64,000 nucleotides of DNA from Pteria penguin (Eukaryota > Mollusca > Bivalvia > Pterioida > Pteriidae), in the NCBI GenBank assembly GCA_035048485.1, contig CM068583.1, forward strand, positions 67,692,306 to 67,756,305, read 5' to 3'. Positions 46,225 to 59,229 of this stretch are shown piece by piece. The notes under the pieces were generated by a model, which saw only the letters and a program-made list of their open reading frames with translations, had not been told where the DNA came from and made no database searches. A program made the translations under genes and the position numbers. Each line of letters opens with the position of its first letter. Position 1 is the stretch's first letter.

Positions 46225-48215
46225 AATCTCTTCCTAATATAGGATGTTATGGTATTAATATTATTATGGACTGTCCAATCGCTGCCTGATACAGGATGTT
46301 ATGGTATCGGTATTACTAAGGACTGTCCAATCGCTGCCTGATATAGGATATTAAAGTGTCAATGTTACAAAAGACGGTCCAATCCCTGCCTCCTATTGGA
46401 TGTTATGGTATCAAAGTTACTATGGACGGTCCAATCGCTGCCTGATATAGGATGTTATGGTATTAATGTTACTATGGACTGTCCAATCGCTGCCTGATAC
46501 AAGATGTTATGGTATCAGTATTACTAAGGACGATCCAATCGCTGCCTGATATAAGATGTTATGGTATTAGTGTTACTATGGACTCTCCAATCGCTGCCTG
46601 GTATAGGATGTTATGGTATCAATGTTATTATGGACTGTCCAATCTCTGCCTGATATAGGATGTTATGGTATCAATGTTATTATGGACTGTCCAATCGCTG
46701 CCTGGTGTAGGATGTTATGGTATCAATGTTATTATGGACTGTCCAATCTCTGCCTGATATAGGATGTTATGGTATCAATGTTATTATGGACTGTCCAATC
46801 GCTGCCTGGTGTAGGATGTTATGGTATCAATGTTATTATGGACTGTCCAATCTCTGCCTGATATAGGATGTTATGGTATCAATGTTATTATGGACTGTCC
46901 AATCGCTGCCTGGTGTAGGATGTTATGGTATCAATGTTATTATGGACTGTCCAATCTCTGCCTGATATAGGATGTTATGGTATCAATGTTATTATGGACT
47001 GTCCAATCGCTGCCTGGTGTAGGATGTTATGGTATCAATGTTACCATGGAGTGTCCAGTCGCTGCCTGATAAAGGATGTTATGGTATCAATGTTATTATG
47101 GATGGTCAAATCGTTGCCTGATATAGAATGTTATGGTATCAATGTTATTATGGATTGTCCAATCGCTGCCTGATATAGAATGTTATGGTATCAATGTTAT
47201 TATGAACTGCCTGATAAAGTATGTTATGGTATCAATGTTATTATGAACTGCCTGATAAAGTATGTTATGGTATCAATGTTATTATAGATGGTCAAATCGT
47301 TGCCTGGCATAGGATGTTATGGTATCAATGTTATTATGGACTGTCCAATCTCTGCCTGATATAGGATGTTATGGTATCAATGTTATTATGGACTGTCCAA
47401 TCGCTGCCTGGTGTAGGATGTTATGGTATCAATGTTATTATGGACTGTCCAATCTCTGCCTGATATAGGATGTTATGGTATCAATGTTATTATGGACTGT
47501 CCATTCGCTGCCTGGTGTAGGATGTTAAGGTATCAATGTTATTATGGACTGTCCAATCGCTGCCTGATAAAGGATATTATGGTATCAATGTTATAATGGA
47601 CGGTCCAATCGCTGTCTGATATAGAATGTTATGGTATCAATGTTATAATGGACTGTCCAGTCGCTGCCTGATATAGGATGTTATGGTATCAATGTTATTA
47701 TGGACTGTCCAATCGCTGCCTGGTGTAGGATGTTAAGGTATCAATGTTATTATGGACTGTCCAATCGCTGCCTGATAAAGGATTTTATGGTATCAATGTT
47801 ATAATGGACGGTCCAGTCGCTGCCTGATATAGAATGTTATGGTATCAATGTTATAATGGACGGTCCAGTCGCTGTCTGATATAGGATGTTATGGTATCAA
47901 TGTTATTATGGACTGTCCAATCGCTGCCTGGTGTAGGATGTTAAGGTATCAATGTTATTATGGACTGTCCAATCGCTGCCTGATAAAGGATGTTATGGTA
48001 TCAATGTTATTATGGATGGTCAAATCATTGCCTGATATAGGATGTTATGGTATCAACGTAATTATAGACTGTCCAATCGCAGCCTTGGATAGGCTGTTAT
48101 GGTATTAATGTTACTATGGACTGTCCAATCGCTGCCTGATATAGGATGTTATAGTATCAATGTTATTATGGACTGTCCAATCACTACCTGATATAGGATG
48201 TTATGGTATCCATGT
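46225..48215. repeat. 52 bp minisatellite, right block
   Basis: About 38 units of the 52 bp repeat. Between about 46600 and 47560 a two-unit (104 bp) higher-order period is visible, with CTGCCTGATATAGG alternating with CTGCCTGGTGTAGG. Frames such as 46925-47173 are artefacts. Confidence 0.95.
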
Positions 48216-48454
48216 TATTCAAAATGACATCAAATGAACTTTTAACTTCAAAATACATAGAATATATGAATCATACAGTATTTTAAATTTTGAATAGAAC
48301 CCCTAAAATACAATGAAAGTATTCAAATTGAAGAGCACCAATTATCTGGTAAACTCGAGGATAGTGAATGTAGGCATTACACTTAGTGATAACACGAAAT
48401 TGTTATATTCCTAAATTGAAATAGTTTCAATTTTGGTTGCCTAATAGTTCACCC
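48216..48454. other. Short unique spacer between minisatellites
   Basis: AT-rich sequence with no recognisable feature. Confidence 0.4.
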
Positions 48455-50880
48455 TTACAACTGCAATGTACTGCACACATGTTTCCTGATGTTTAGTATT
48501 ATTGTGAGGACGTTGGGCATGTTTTCTGAGGTTCAGTATTATTTAGAGGATGTTGGACATGTTTTCCGATGTTCAGTATTATTGTGAGGACGTTTGACAT
48601 GTTTTCTGATGTTCAGTATTATTGTGAGGACGATGGACATGTTTTCTAATGTTCAGTATTATTGTAAGGACCTTGGACATGTTTTCTGATTTTCAGTATT
48701 ATTGTGAGGGCGTTGGACATGTTTTCTGATGTTCAGTATTATTGTGAGGACCTTGGACATGTTTTCTGATGTTCAGTATTATTGTGAGGACGATGGGCAT
48801 GTTTTTTCGATGTTCAGTATTATTGTAAGGACCTTGGACATGTTTTCTGATGTTCAGTATTATTGTGAGGACGATGGACATGTTTTCCGATGTTCAGTAT
48901 TATTGTGAGGACGTTGGACATGTTTTCTGGTGTTTAGAATTATTCTGAGGACGTTGGACATGTTTTCCGATGTTCAGTATTATTGTAAGGACCTTGGACA
49001 TGTTTTCTGATTTTCAGTATTATTGTGAGGGCGTTGGACATGTTTTCTGATGTTCAGTATTATTGTGAGGACCTTGGACATGTTTTCTGATGTTCAGTAT
49101 TATTGTGAGGACGATGAACATGTTTTCCGACGTTCAGTATTATTGTAAGGACCTTGGACATGTTTTATGATTTTCAGTATTATTGTGAGGACGATGGAGA
49201 TGTGTTCTGATGTTTAGTATTATTGTGAGTACGATGGACATGTTTTCTGATTTTCAGTATTATTGTGAGGACGATGGACATGTTTTCCGATGTTCAGTAT
49301 TATTGTAAGGACCTTGGACATGTTTTCCGATGTTCAGTATTATTGTGAGGACGTTTGACATGTTTTCTGATGTTCAGTATTATTGTGAGGACGATGGACA
49401 TGTTTTCTAATGTTCAGTATTATTGTAAGGACCTTGGACATGTTTTCTGATTTTCAGTATTATTGTGAGGGCGTTGGACATGTTTTCTGATGTTCAGTAT
49501 TATTGTGAGGACCTTGGACATGTTTTCTGATGTTCAGTATTATTGTGAGGACGATGGGCATTTTTTTTCGATGTTCAGTATTATTGTAAGGACCTTGGAC
49601 ATGTTTTCTGATGTTCAGTATTATTGTGAGGACGATGGACATGTTTTCCGATGTTCAGTATTATTGTGAGGACGTTGGACATGTTTTCTGGTGTTTAGAA
49701 TTATTCTGAGGACGTTGGACATGTTTTCCGATGTTCAGTATTATTGTAAGGACCTTGGACATGTTTTCTGATTTTCAGTATTATTGTGAGGGCGTTGGAC
49801 ATGTTTTCTGATGTTCAGTATTATTGTGAGGACCTTGGACATGTTTTCTGATGTTCAGTATTATTGTGAGGACGATGGACATGTTTTCCGACGTTCAGTA
49901 TTATTGTAAGGACCTTGGACATGTTTTATGATTTTCAGTATTATTGTGAGGACGATGGAGATGTGGTCTGATGTTTAGTATTATTGTGAGTACGATGGAC
50001 ATGTTTTCTGATTTTCAGTATTATTGTGAGGACGATGGACATGTTTTCCGATGTTCAGTATTATTGTAAGGACCTTGGACATGTTTTCTGATTTTCAGTA
50101 TTATTGTGAGGACGATGGACATGTTTTCTGATGTTCAGTATTATTGTGAGGACGTTGGGCATGTTTTCTGATTTTCAGTATTATTGTGAGGACGATGGAC
50201 ATATTTTCTGATGTTTAGTATTATTGTGAGGACGATGGACATGTTTTCTGATGTTTAGTATTATTGTAAGGACCTTGGACATGGTTTCTGATTTTCAGTA
50301 TTATTGTGAGGACGATGGACATGTTTTCTGATGTTCAGTATTATTGTGAGGACGATGGACATGTTTTCTGATTTTCAGTATTATTGTGAGGACGATGGAC
50401 ATGTTTTCTGATGTTTAGTATTATTGTGAGGACGATGGACATGTTTTCTGATTTTCAGTATTATTGTGAGGACGATGGACATGTTTTCCGATGTTTAGTA
50501 TTATTGTGAGGACGATGGGCATGTTTTTTCGATGTTCAGTATTATTGTAAGGACCTTGGACATGTTTTCTGATTTTCAGTATTATTGTGAGGACGATGGA
50601 CATGGTTTCTGATGTCTAGTATTATTGTGAGGACGATGGACATGTTTTCTGATGTTCAGTATTATTGTGAGGACGATGGACATGTTTTCTGATGTTCAGT
50701 ATTATTGTGAGGACGTTGGACATGTTTTCCGATGTTTAGTATTATTGTGAGGACGATGGACATGTTTTCTGATTTTCAGTATTATTGTGAGGACGATGGA
50801 CATGTTTTCTAATGTTCAGTATTATTGTGAGGGCGTTGGACATGTTTCTGATGTTCAGTATTATTGTGAGGACGTTGTAG
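48455..50880. repeat. 40 bp minisatellite with an internal 761 bp duplication
   Basis: About 60 units containing GGACATGTTTTCTGATGTTC and AGTATTATTGTGAGGACGAT. The stretch at about 48575-49300 recurs at an offset of 761 bp with the same pattern of unit variants, including the rare CTGGTGTTTAGAATTATTCT variant. This shows a segmental duplication of about 19 units. Confidence 0.95.
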
Positions 50881-51144
50881 ATTATTTCGAACCTGAAGAA
50901 CAAGAGTATACTGTCATAGTAAAATACTAAAATCGTAAATAAAACAGGTAAAAACGTATATACAGGTATTAACTTTTTGAACAATACGTGCAATTCAATA
51001 AAAACTTCTATCTCTTTGGTGATACTTATGGCAGACACTGTAGAAGTCTAAAATACTTGAAGAGCAATCTAATTTCCTACAAATGTAATCTTAGCTGATA
51101 CAGACATCTGATAACACCATCATGTGAATAGAAAATAGTTCTTC

Positions 51145-53050
51145 GGCGACAAACGGAGATAGTCGGAGATATGAATTCACCATGTGACACCTCCTCTAGT
51201 CGGAGATATGAATTCACCATGTGACACCTCCTCTAGTCGGAGATATGAATTCACCATGTGGCACCTTCTCTAGTCGGAGATATGAATTCACCATGTGACA
51301 CCTCCTCTACTCGGAGATATGAATTCACCATGTGGCGCCTCCTCCAGTCGGAGATATGAATTCATCATGTGGCGCCTCCTCTAGTCGGAGATATGAATTC
51401 ATCATGTGGCGCCTCCTCTAGTCGGAGATATAAATTCACCATGTGGCGCCTCCTCTCGTCGGAGATATGAATTCACCATGTGACACCTCCTCTAGTAGGA
51501 GATATGAATTCACCATGTGACACCTTCTCTAGTCGGAGATATGAATTCACCATGTGACACCTCCTCTAGTCGGAGATATGAATTCACCATGTGGCGCCTC
51601 CTCTGGTCGGAGATATGAATTCACCATGTGACACCTCCTCCAGTCGGAGATATGAATTCACCATGTGACACCTCCTCTAGTCGGAGATATGAATTCACCA
51701 TGTGACACCTCCTCTAGTCGGAGATATGAATTCACCATGTGGCGCCTCCTCTAGTAGGAGATATAAATTCACCATGTGGCGCCTCCTCTGGTCGGAGATA
51801 TGAATTCACCATGTGACACCTCCTCTAGTAGGTGATATGAATTCACCATGTGGCACATCCTCTAGTAGGAGATATGAATTCACCATGTGACACCTCCTCT
51901 AGTAGGAGATATGAAGTCACCATGTAACACCTCCTCTAGTCTGAGATATGAATTCACCATGTGGCGCCTCCTCTAGTACGAGATATGAATTCACCATGTG
52001 ACACCTCCTCTAGTCTGAGATATACATTCACCATGTGACACCTCCTCTAGTCGGAGATATGAATTCACCATGTGGCGCCTCCTCTAGTCGGAGATATACA
52101 TTCACCATGTGACACCTCCTCTAGTCGGAGATATGAATTCACCATGTGGCGCCTCCTCTAGTCGGAGATATAAATTCACCACATGACACCTCCTCTAGAC
52201 GGAGATATGAATTCACCATGTGACACCTCCTCTAGTCGGAGATATGAATTCACCATGTGGCGTCTCCTCTAGTAGGAGATATGAATTCACCATGTGACAC
52301 CTCCTCTAGTCGGAGATATGAATTCACCATGTGGCGCCTCCTCTAGTAGGAGATATGAGTTCACCACGTGACACCTCCTCTAGTAGGAGATATGAATTCA
52401 CCATGTGACACCTCCTCTAGTCGGAGATATGAATTCACCATGCGGCGTCTCCTCTAGTAGGAGATATCAATTCACCATGTGACACCTCCATTAGTCGGAG
52501 ATATGAATTCACCATGTGGCGCCTCCTCTAGTCTGAATTATAAATTCACCATGTGGCGCCTCCTCTAGTCGGAGATATGAATTCACCATGTGACACCTCC
52601 TCTAGTCGGAGATATGAATTCACCATGCGGCGTCTCCTCTAGTAGGAGATATGAATTCACCATGTAACACCTCCTCTAGTCGGAGATATGAATTCACCAT
52701 GTGACACCTCCTTTAGTCGGAGATATGAATTCACCATGTGGCGCCTCCTCTAGTCGGAGATATGAATTCACCACGTGACACCTCCTCTAGTCGGAGATTT
52801 GAATTTACCATGTGACACCTCCTCTAGTCGGAGATATGAATTCACCATGCGGCGTCTCCTCTAGTAGGAGATATGAATTCACCATGTGACACCTCCTCTA
52901 GTCGGAGATATGAATTCACCATGTGGCGCCTCCTCTAGTCTGAGATATAAATTCATCATGTGGCGCCTCCTCTAGTAGGAGATATGAATTCACAATGTGA
53001 CACCTCCTCTAGTCGGAGATATGAATTCACCATGTGGCGTCTCCTCGTTG
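51145..53050. repeat. 37 bp minisatellite
   Basis: About 51 units containing CGGAGATATGAATTCACCAT and GTGACACCTCCTCTAG, with a frequent GTGGCGCCTCCTCTAG variant. It is unrelated to the 37 bp repeat of gene 1. Every unit holds an EcoRI site (GAATTC) unless mutated. Confidence 0.95.
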
Positions 53051-53359
53051 TTTGAGGAGTTATGTGTCATTAACCATATTTGACTGCTTAAGACTTACTA
53101 AGCCTTTATGTCGTATAGTTCTCGATTGATGTACCTGAAGGATTGTTTCTTTTATTGAATTGGGTTTTATTGCTGTCATAAAACATTACAATTCATATCA
53201 AATTTCGAAGTTCTTTTCACCTTCCAACGCAAATGACAAATGTCTATCACATTCTTATCAACTTGAAATTCACATTAGATGTTTGACAGAAATCAATATT
53301 TGTTGTAATGATCTGAATTGTAGGATTTCCTACTTCCTTACTTTTCATTTGTTTTAAGT
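53051..53359. other. Unique spacer between minisatellites
   Basis: About 300 bp of AT-rich DNA. A 65-codon frame (53160-53357) has no recognisable content. Confidence 0.4.
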
Positions 53360-56300
53360 TTACTTGTAGACCTCTATCGAGGGTTTGTTTGTTTTATACT
53401 TGGGCTTACTTGGACACCTCTATCGAGGGGTGTTAGTTTTATTCTTGGGTTTACTTGGTCACTTCTATCGAGGATTTGTTTATTTTATTCTTAGGTTAAC
53501 TTGGACGCCTCTATCGAGGGTTTTTTGGTTTGTTTTATACTTGGGTTTACTTGGTCACCTCTATCGAGGGTTTGTTTGTTTTATACTTGGGCTTATTTGG
53601 ACATCTCTATCGAATGTTTGTTTGTTTGTTTTATACTTGGGTTCACTTTGACATTTCTATCGAATGTTTGTTTGTTTGTTTTATACTTGGGTGTACTTGG
53701 ATACCACTTTCGAGGGTTTGTTTGTTTTATACTTGGGTTTACTTGGTCAACTCTATTGAGGGTTTGTTTGTTTTATTCTTGGATTAACTTACTTGGACAC
53801 CTCTATCGAGGGTTTGTTTGTTTTATTCTTGGGTTTACTTGGACGCCTCTATCGAGGGTTTGTTTGTTTTATAATTAGGTTTACTTGGACACCACTATCG
53901 AAGGTTTGTTTGTTTTATTCTTGGATTTACTTGGACACCTCTATCGAGGATTTGTTTGTTTTATACTTGGGCTTCCTTGGACACCTCTATCCAGGGTTTG
54001 TTTGCTTTATACTTGGGTTTACTTGGACACCTGTATCGAGGGTTTGTTTGTATTATACTTGGGTTTACTTGGATACCTCCATTGAGGGTTTGTTTGCTTT
54101 ATACTTGGGCTTACTTGGACACCTCTATCGAGTGTTTGTTTGTTTTATATTTGGGTTTACTTTGACATTTCTATCAAAAGTTTGTTTGTTTGTTTTATAC
54201 TTAGGTTTACTTGGACACCACTATCGAGGGTTTGTTTGTTTTATTCTTGGATTAACTTACTTGGATACTTCTATCGAGGGTTTGTTTGCTTTATACTTGG
54301 GCTTACTTCGACACCTCTATCGAGGGTTTGTTTGTTTTATTCTTGGGTTTACTTGGACGCCTCTATCGAGGGTTTGTTTGTTTTATAATTAGGTTTACTT
54401 GGACACCACTATCGAAGGTTTGTTTGTTTTATTCTTGGGTTTACTTGGACACCTGTATCGAGGATTTGTTTGTATTATACTTGGGCTTACTTGGACACCT
54501 CCATTGAGAATTTGTTTGCTTTATACTTGGGTTTACTTGGACACCTCTATCGAGGGTTTGTTTCCTTTATACTTGGGTTTGCTTGGACACCTCTATCGAG
54601 CGTTTATTTGTTTTATACTTGGGCTTACTTAGAAACCTCTATTGAGGGTTTGTTTGCTTTATACTTGGGTTTACTTGGACACTTCTGTTGAGGGTTTGTT
54701 TGTTTTATACTTGGATTTACTTGGACACCTCTATCGAGGGTTTGTTTGTTTTATACTTGGGTTTACTTGGACACTTCTGTTGAGGGTTTGTTTGTTTTAT
54801 ACTTGGATTTACTTGGACACCTCTATCGAAGGTTTGTTTGTTTTATACTTGGGGTTACTTGGACATCTCTATCGAGCGGCTGTTTATTTTATACTCGGGT
54901 TTACTTGGACACATCTATCGAGGGTTTGTTTGTTTTATTCTTGGGTTTACTTGGACGTCTCTATCGAGGGTTTGTTTGTTTTATACTTGAGTTTACTTGG
55001 ACACCTGTATCGAGGGTTTGTTTGTTTTATACTTGGGTTTACGTGGACACCTCTATCGAGGGTTTGTTTGTTTTATACTTGGGCTTACTTGGACACCTCT
55101 ATCGAGTGTTTGTTTGTTTTATATTTGGGTTTACTTTGACATTTCTATCGAAGGTTTGTTTGTTTGTTTTATACTTGGGTTTACTTGGACACCACTATCG
55201 AGGGTTTGTTTGTTTTATTCTTGGATTAACTTACTTGGATACCTCTATCGAAGGTTTGTTTGCTTTATACTTGGGCTTACTTGGACACCTCTATCGAGGG
55301 TTTGTTTGTTTTATTCTTGAGTTTACTTGGACGCCTCTATCGAGGGTTTGTTTGTTTTATAATTAGGTTTACTTGGACACCTCTATTGAGGGTTTGTTTG
55401 TTTTATACTTGGGTTTACTTGGACACCTCTATCGAGGGATTGTTTGTTTTATACTTGGGCTTACTTGGACCCCTCTATCGAGGGTTTGTTTGTTTTATAT
55501 TTGGGTTTACTTTGACATTTCTATCGAAGGTTTGTTTGTTTGTTTTATACTTGGGTTTACTTGGACACCTCTATCGAGGGTTTGTTTGCTTTATACTTGA
55601 ATGAACTTGGGCACCTCTATCGAGGGTTTGTTTGCTTTATACATGGGTTTACTTGGACACCTCTATTGAGGGTTTGTTTGTTTTTTACTTGAGTAAACTT
55701 GGACATCTCTATTGAGGGTTTGTTTGTTTTATACTTGGGCTTACTTGGACAACTCTATCGAGTGGCTGTTTGTTTTATACTTGGGTTTACTTGGACACCT
55801 CTATCGAGGGTTTGTTTGCTTTTTACTTGAGTAAACTTGGGCACCTCTATTGAGGGTTTGTTTGTTTTATACTTGGGTTTATTTGGACACCTCTATTGAG
55901 GGTTTGTTTGCTTTATACTTGGGTTTACTTGGACACCTCTATCGAGGGCTTGTTTGCTTTATACTTTGGTTTACTTGGACACCTTTATTGAGCGTTTGTT
56001 TGTTTTATATTTGGGTTTACTTGTACATTTTTACTGAGGGTTTGTTTGCATTATACTTAGGTTTACTTGGACATCTCTATTGAAGGATTGTTTGTTTTAT
56101 TCTTGGGTTTACTTGGACACCTCTACCGAGTGGCTGTTTGTTTTATACTTGAGTTTACTTGGACACCTCTATTGAGGGTTTGTTTGTTTTATTCTTGGGT
56201 TTACTTGGACACCTCTATCGAGTGGCTGTTTGTTTTATACTTGAGTTTACTTGGACACCTCTATTGAGGGGGGGGGGGGGTTGTTTTATACTTGGGTCTA

Positions 56301-56425
56301 CTTGGACACCTCTATCCAGGGTTTGTTTGTTTCATACTTGGGCTTACTTGGACACCTCTATCCAGGAGTTGGTTTGTTTTATACTTGGGTTTACTTGGAC
56401 ACCTCTACCGAGGGTTTGTTTGTTG
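53360..56425. repeat. 46 bp minisatellite
   Basis: About 66 units containing ACACCTCTATCGAGGGTTTG and TTTGTTTTATACTTGGGTTT. Higher-order duplications are visible, for example 53800-53930 recurs near 54330 and 55290. Three units of 46 bp give 138 bp, a multiple of three, so long overlapping plus-strand frames appear. A few stray units lie at 56685-56815. Confidence 0.95.
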
Positions 56426-56429
56426 GCAT

Positions 56430-56680
56430 GAAACATATACTTCATTAAATTAAGTAAATCACTTTTAAACTAAGGAGTATCTCCCTCATGCATAGCTCTG
56501 TCCTTATATAGATTCTTTGGTAAACTTTTCGTTCATTCTAGCATCAAAACTGCTCTTCATATTTTATATATTTTGAGAATTCCAATCATTCGGCTACGAG
56601 CATCACTGAAGAGACATAACTTGTCAAAATGCGCATATGGTGCACAAAATTTAAAGGTATATATTTTCTATATCTATTAT
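56430..56680 (+). mobile_element. Hammerhead-family repeat inside the 46 bp array
   Basis: Colinear with 8620-8840: AAACTAAGGAGTATCTCCCT, ATTCGGCTACGAGCATCACT and ATGCGCATATGGTGCACAAA. It splits the minisatellite, whose units resume at about 56685. Confidence 0.65.
56599..56644 (+). ncRNA. Degenerate type I hammerhead ribozyme relic (third copy)
   Basis: Stem I GCATCA/TGGTGC, core CTGAAGA, stem II GACA/TGTC with a TAACT loop, and a small stem III are all present. The second core box reads AAAA in place of GAAA, and the cleavage triplet is ATA. It is the best preserved of the three except for that core G. Confidence 0.5.
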
Positions 56681-56984
56681 ACTTGGGTTTTAGGTTTTAC
56701 TTGGACACCACTATCGAGGGTTCGTTTGTTTTCTACTTGGGTTTACTATTTATGGGTTGTTTGTTTTGCTCTTGCGATTACTTGTTTATCTCTATCGAGG
56801 GTTTGTTTGTTTTGTACTTAGAACGGATAATTCATTTTGTACTCTACAAAATCAAGAAAATGCAATATGCACCAATGTAATAAACACGGTAAACGGCATA
56901 TTCCACATAAGACTCACGTTTTGTAATAATTTGAAATCAGATATTTCGGAGATTTTAAGTCGTTGCATAAATACATTGATTGTT

Positions 56985-57700
56985 CAGATCCCTGGTTTGT
57001 TGTTTATTGTGGGTTGCCACTGTACATCTTTGGTTGTTAATTGTGGATTGGATTTCTATCTTTTGTTATATATTGTGGATTGGGACTATTTATCTTTTGT
57101 TGTTGTTGTTTTTTTTTTTTGGATTGGGACTATACGTCTTTTGTTGTTTATTGTGGATTGGGACTATGCGTCTTTTGTTGTTTATTGTAGATTTGGACTA
57201 TACGTGTTTTGTTGTTTATTGAGGATTTGGACTATACGTCTTCTGTTGTTTATTGTGGATTGGGACTATACGTCTTTTGATGTTTATTGTGGATTGGGAT
57301 TGTGTCTTTTATTGTTTATGTTGAATAAGGATTATTTTTCTTTTGTTATTGTTATATTTTGTGGATTAGGACTACATGTTTTTGTTGTTTTTGTGGATAG
57401 GGACAATATGTTTATTTTTTGTTGGATTTGGACTATATGTGTGTGTTTTGTTTTGTTTTTTGGTGTGTTTTGTTGTTTTGGTACTGTATGTCTTTTGTTT
57501 GGGATTTTTTTTTTGTGAATTGGAACAGTATGTCTGTATAGTTTAAGCTAGATAAGGAATATTTGTCTTTTGTATTTTTCTTTCTTTTTATTTTTTTTTT
57601 TATTATTTTGTTGTTGTTGTTGTTGTTGTTGTTGTTGGATGGTGGATTGGGACTGTATGTTTTTGTTATTTTTGTGGATTGGGACAGAATGTCTTATGTT
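56985..57700. repeat. Degenerate T-rich minisatellite of about 35 bp
   Basis: Around 20 diverged units of the type TTGTTTATTGTGGATTGGGA followed by CTATACGTCTTTTG, with poly-T and GTT runs. The Cys/Leu-rich frames across it (56757-57518) are artefacts. Confidence 0.85.
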
Positions 57701-58028
57701 AATGATATAATGTTTTGATTGATTACATTGTGTTTATTGTGAACATTGTGTTGATTGTAAACATCATTGTAATATTCTCTGCTAACTCTTTAATTCTGTT
57801 TACCATTTGACAGAATGTTCGATTATAGTGCAGCTACGATATTCACTTAGGACGGCCATTCGATATAATAACAGTACATTAATTGGTGTTGTTAACCGGT
57901 TTACGGGCCCACCTTCCCACGCACCACAACAGCAGAATAATCAAAGGACACACATATCATTTGATTTTTCATGTAACACGAATTTTGTTTAGTTTAAAAA
58001 TTTGTGGTATATCTCATCCACGAATTTG

Positions 58029-58145
58029 TTTTGGATGGAGGTATACTACGAAAAAAAAAAAGGACGGAAAACTCATGGATCATGTGCTACGCGCAATGAT
58101 TCAGTTTTCCGTCCTTTTTTCGCGGTATACTTCCATCCAACGAAA
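58029..58145. mobile_element. Palindromic MITE-like element
   Basis: The left arm 58029-58072 (TTTGGATGGAGGTATAC to AAAGGACGGAAAACT) is an imperfect reverse complement of 58102-58145, with about 30 bp between. It sits in the Naiad 3' UTR where related copies have no such sequence. AATT-type words flank it on both sides. It has no coding capacity and could form a long hairpin. Confidence 0.65.
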
Positions 58146-58334
58146 ACAATTAGATTAATTCCTTAATATAAAAATTTCAATAATCCTCCATACAAAAATC
58201 AAGGGTCAACAAGTGTCTCAAGTTGAGAGGTCATAAACATCAGAAAAATATCATGGTATCAAAATATATAAAGCGATATCAAAGTGAGGAAACAGTGCTC
58301 TGCGGTCTGGGAGCAAGCTCAGACCTTTGATCTG

Positions 58335-58445
58335 TGGGAGTCTCCCAACTAGCAGTCTGAGGGGACGAGGTTCAGGACTATGTCTCCTCTGAAGAAGGAT
58401 TCAACAAGGCCCGTAATTTAATTCTCACCGCCCTGTTCGTCAACC
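58335..58445 (-). promoter_or_regulatory. Decayed SECIS-like hairpin of the 58 kb Naiad fragment
   Basis: Minus-strand equivalents of helix I, helix II, helix III and the 3' TGA (58372-58374) are visible. The 5' core ATGA has become ATTA (about 58414-58417), which should abolish SECIS function and also removes the stop codon that overlaps it in copies A and C. Confidence 0.6.
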
Positions 58446-58470
58446 TGCAACGTTGATGTAAAAGTCTGTA

Positions 58471-59180
58471 TAAAGCTTTACAGTGGTCCAATATAAGACT
58501 TAAGGTCGTTTGATGAATACTCTGAAAATCGAAAAAAACAAAAAACATTCTTGTTCATTAATAAGCTACTACTTAATTACTCCTATACATCTTATAGAGA
58601 AGAATTGTAACATATGTAAGCAGAACATGTGAAAGCTGTATTTATTTTGGGTATTATATGAAAACAAGTAACCATGTAAAATAGATATAATTTAATATCA
58701 GCAGTTATTACAATTGTATATTAAATATTACATTACGTCTTATTCTTTATCTTTTCTTATGAATACAAATGGCATACCAGGTACAAAAATGACCTAATCC
58801 TAAAGAATGTCCAACACAAACATTGTTACCGAAGACTTTTAAGCCCTTCGTCACGGACAAAAGAAGAATCAATGATGCAGATAAATAAACATTTATCTAA
58901 AAGACAATAATGTGAAAAAAGTGACCTGGCATGGTCGTCTCACGACACCTTCAAACGTCCTAAACAAATTAGCATTTTCACGTTTCGCATACGTAAGAAT
59001 AAGAGAGTAGATCAGCCTGATCGTGGACTAAGTAGAAGATCAAATGCAAAACAAATTTGAACGCAATGAAGCACAGAAAGAACAAATAAAGTAATATCTT
59101 TTCCTGACTTTCTATTGGGTTTTAATATAATCCATTGTGTATCTGTAATCTGTATGGGGATATCATCTGACCAAAGACAG
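58471..59180. other. Upstream region of gene 4 without recognised features
   Basis: AT-rich unique DNA. The short minus-strand frame at 59012-59260 overlaps the gene 4 promoter and first exon and is not a gene. Confidence 0.4.
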
Positions 59181-59181
59181 C

Positions 59182-59188
59182 TATAAAA
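59182..59188 (+). promoter_or_regulatory. Possible TATA box of gene 4
   Basis: TATAAAA 48 nt upstream of the ATG at 59230, the clearest of the four TATA-like motifs. Confidence 0.5.
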
Positions 59189-59229
59189 CACATTGAACAA
59201 AACGCATTCATCTAACTGAACATAATAAC

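Larger units (their letters stand above)
57812..58470 (-). mobile_element. Old Naiad 3' fragment (A/C lineage) carrying a nested MITE-like hairpin
   Basis: On the minus strand it contains the region around the stop codon, a decayed SECIS-like hairpin (about 58335-58445) and the 3' UTR. The UTR is interrupted at 58029-58145 by a short inverted-repeat element. Divergence from A and C is high. Confidence 0.75.

Noticed and set aside
51145..53050. CRISPR-like regular repeats
   Set aside because: There are no unique spacers; units are contiguous tandem copies in eukaryotic DNA.
53385..56448. Overlapping plus-strand frames rich in LFVLYLGLLGHLYRG
   Set aside because: They occur in all three frames of the 46 bp array, shifting from one to the next, which is expected from a tandem repeat without stops.
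57807..58158. Short plus-strand frames near 57.8-58.2 kb
   Set aside because: They fall in a minus-strand Naiad 3' UTR and a MITE-like palindrome.
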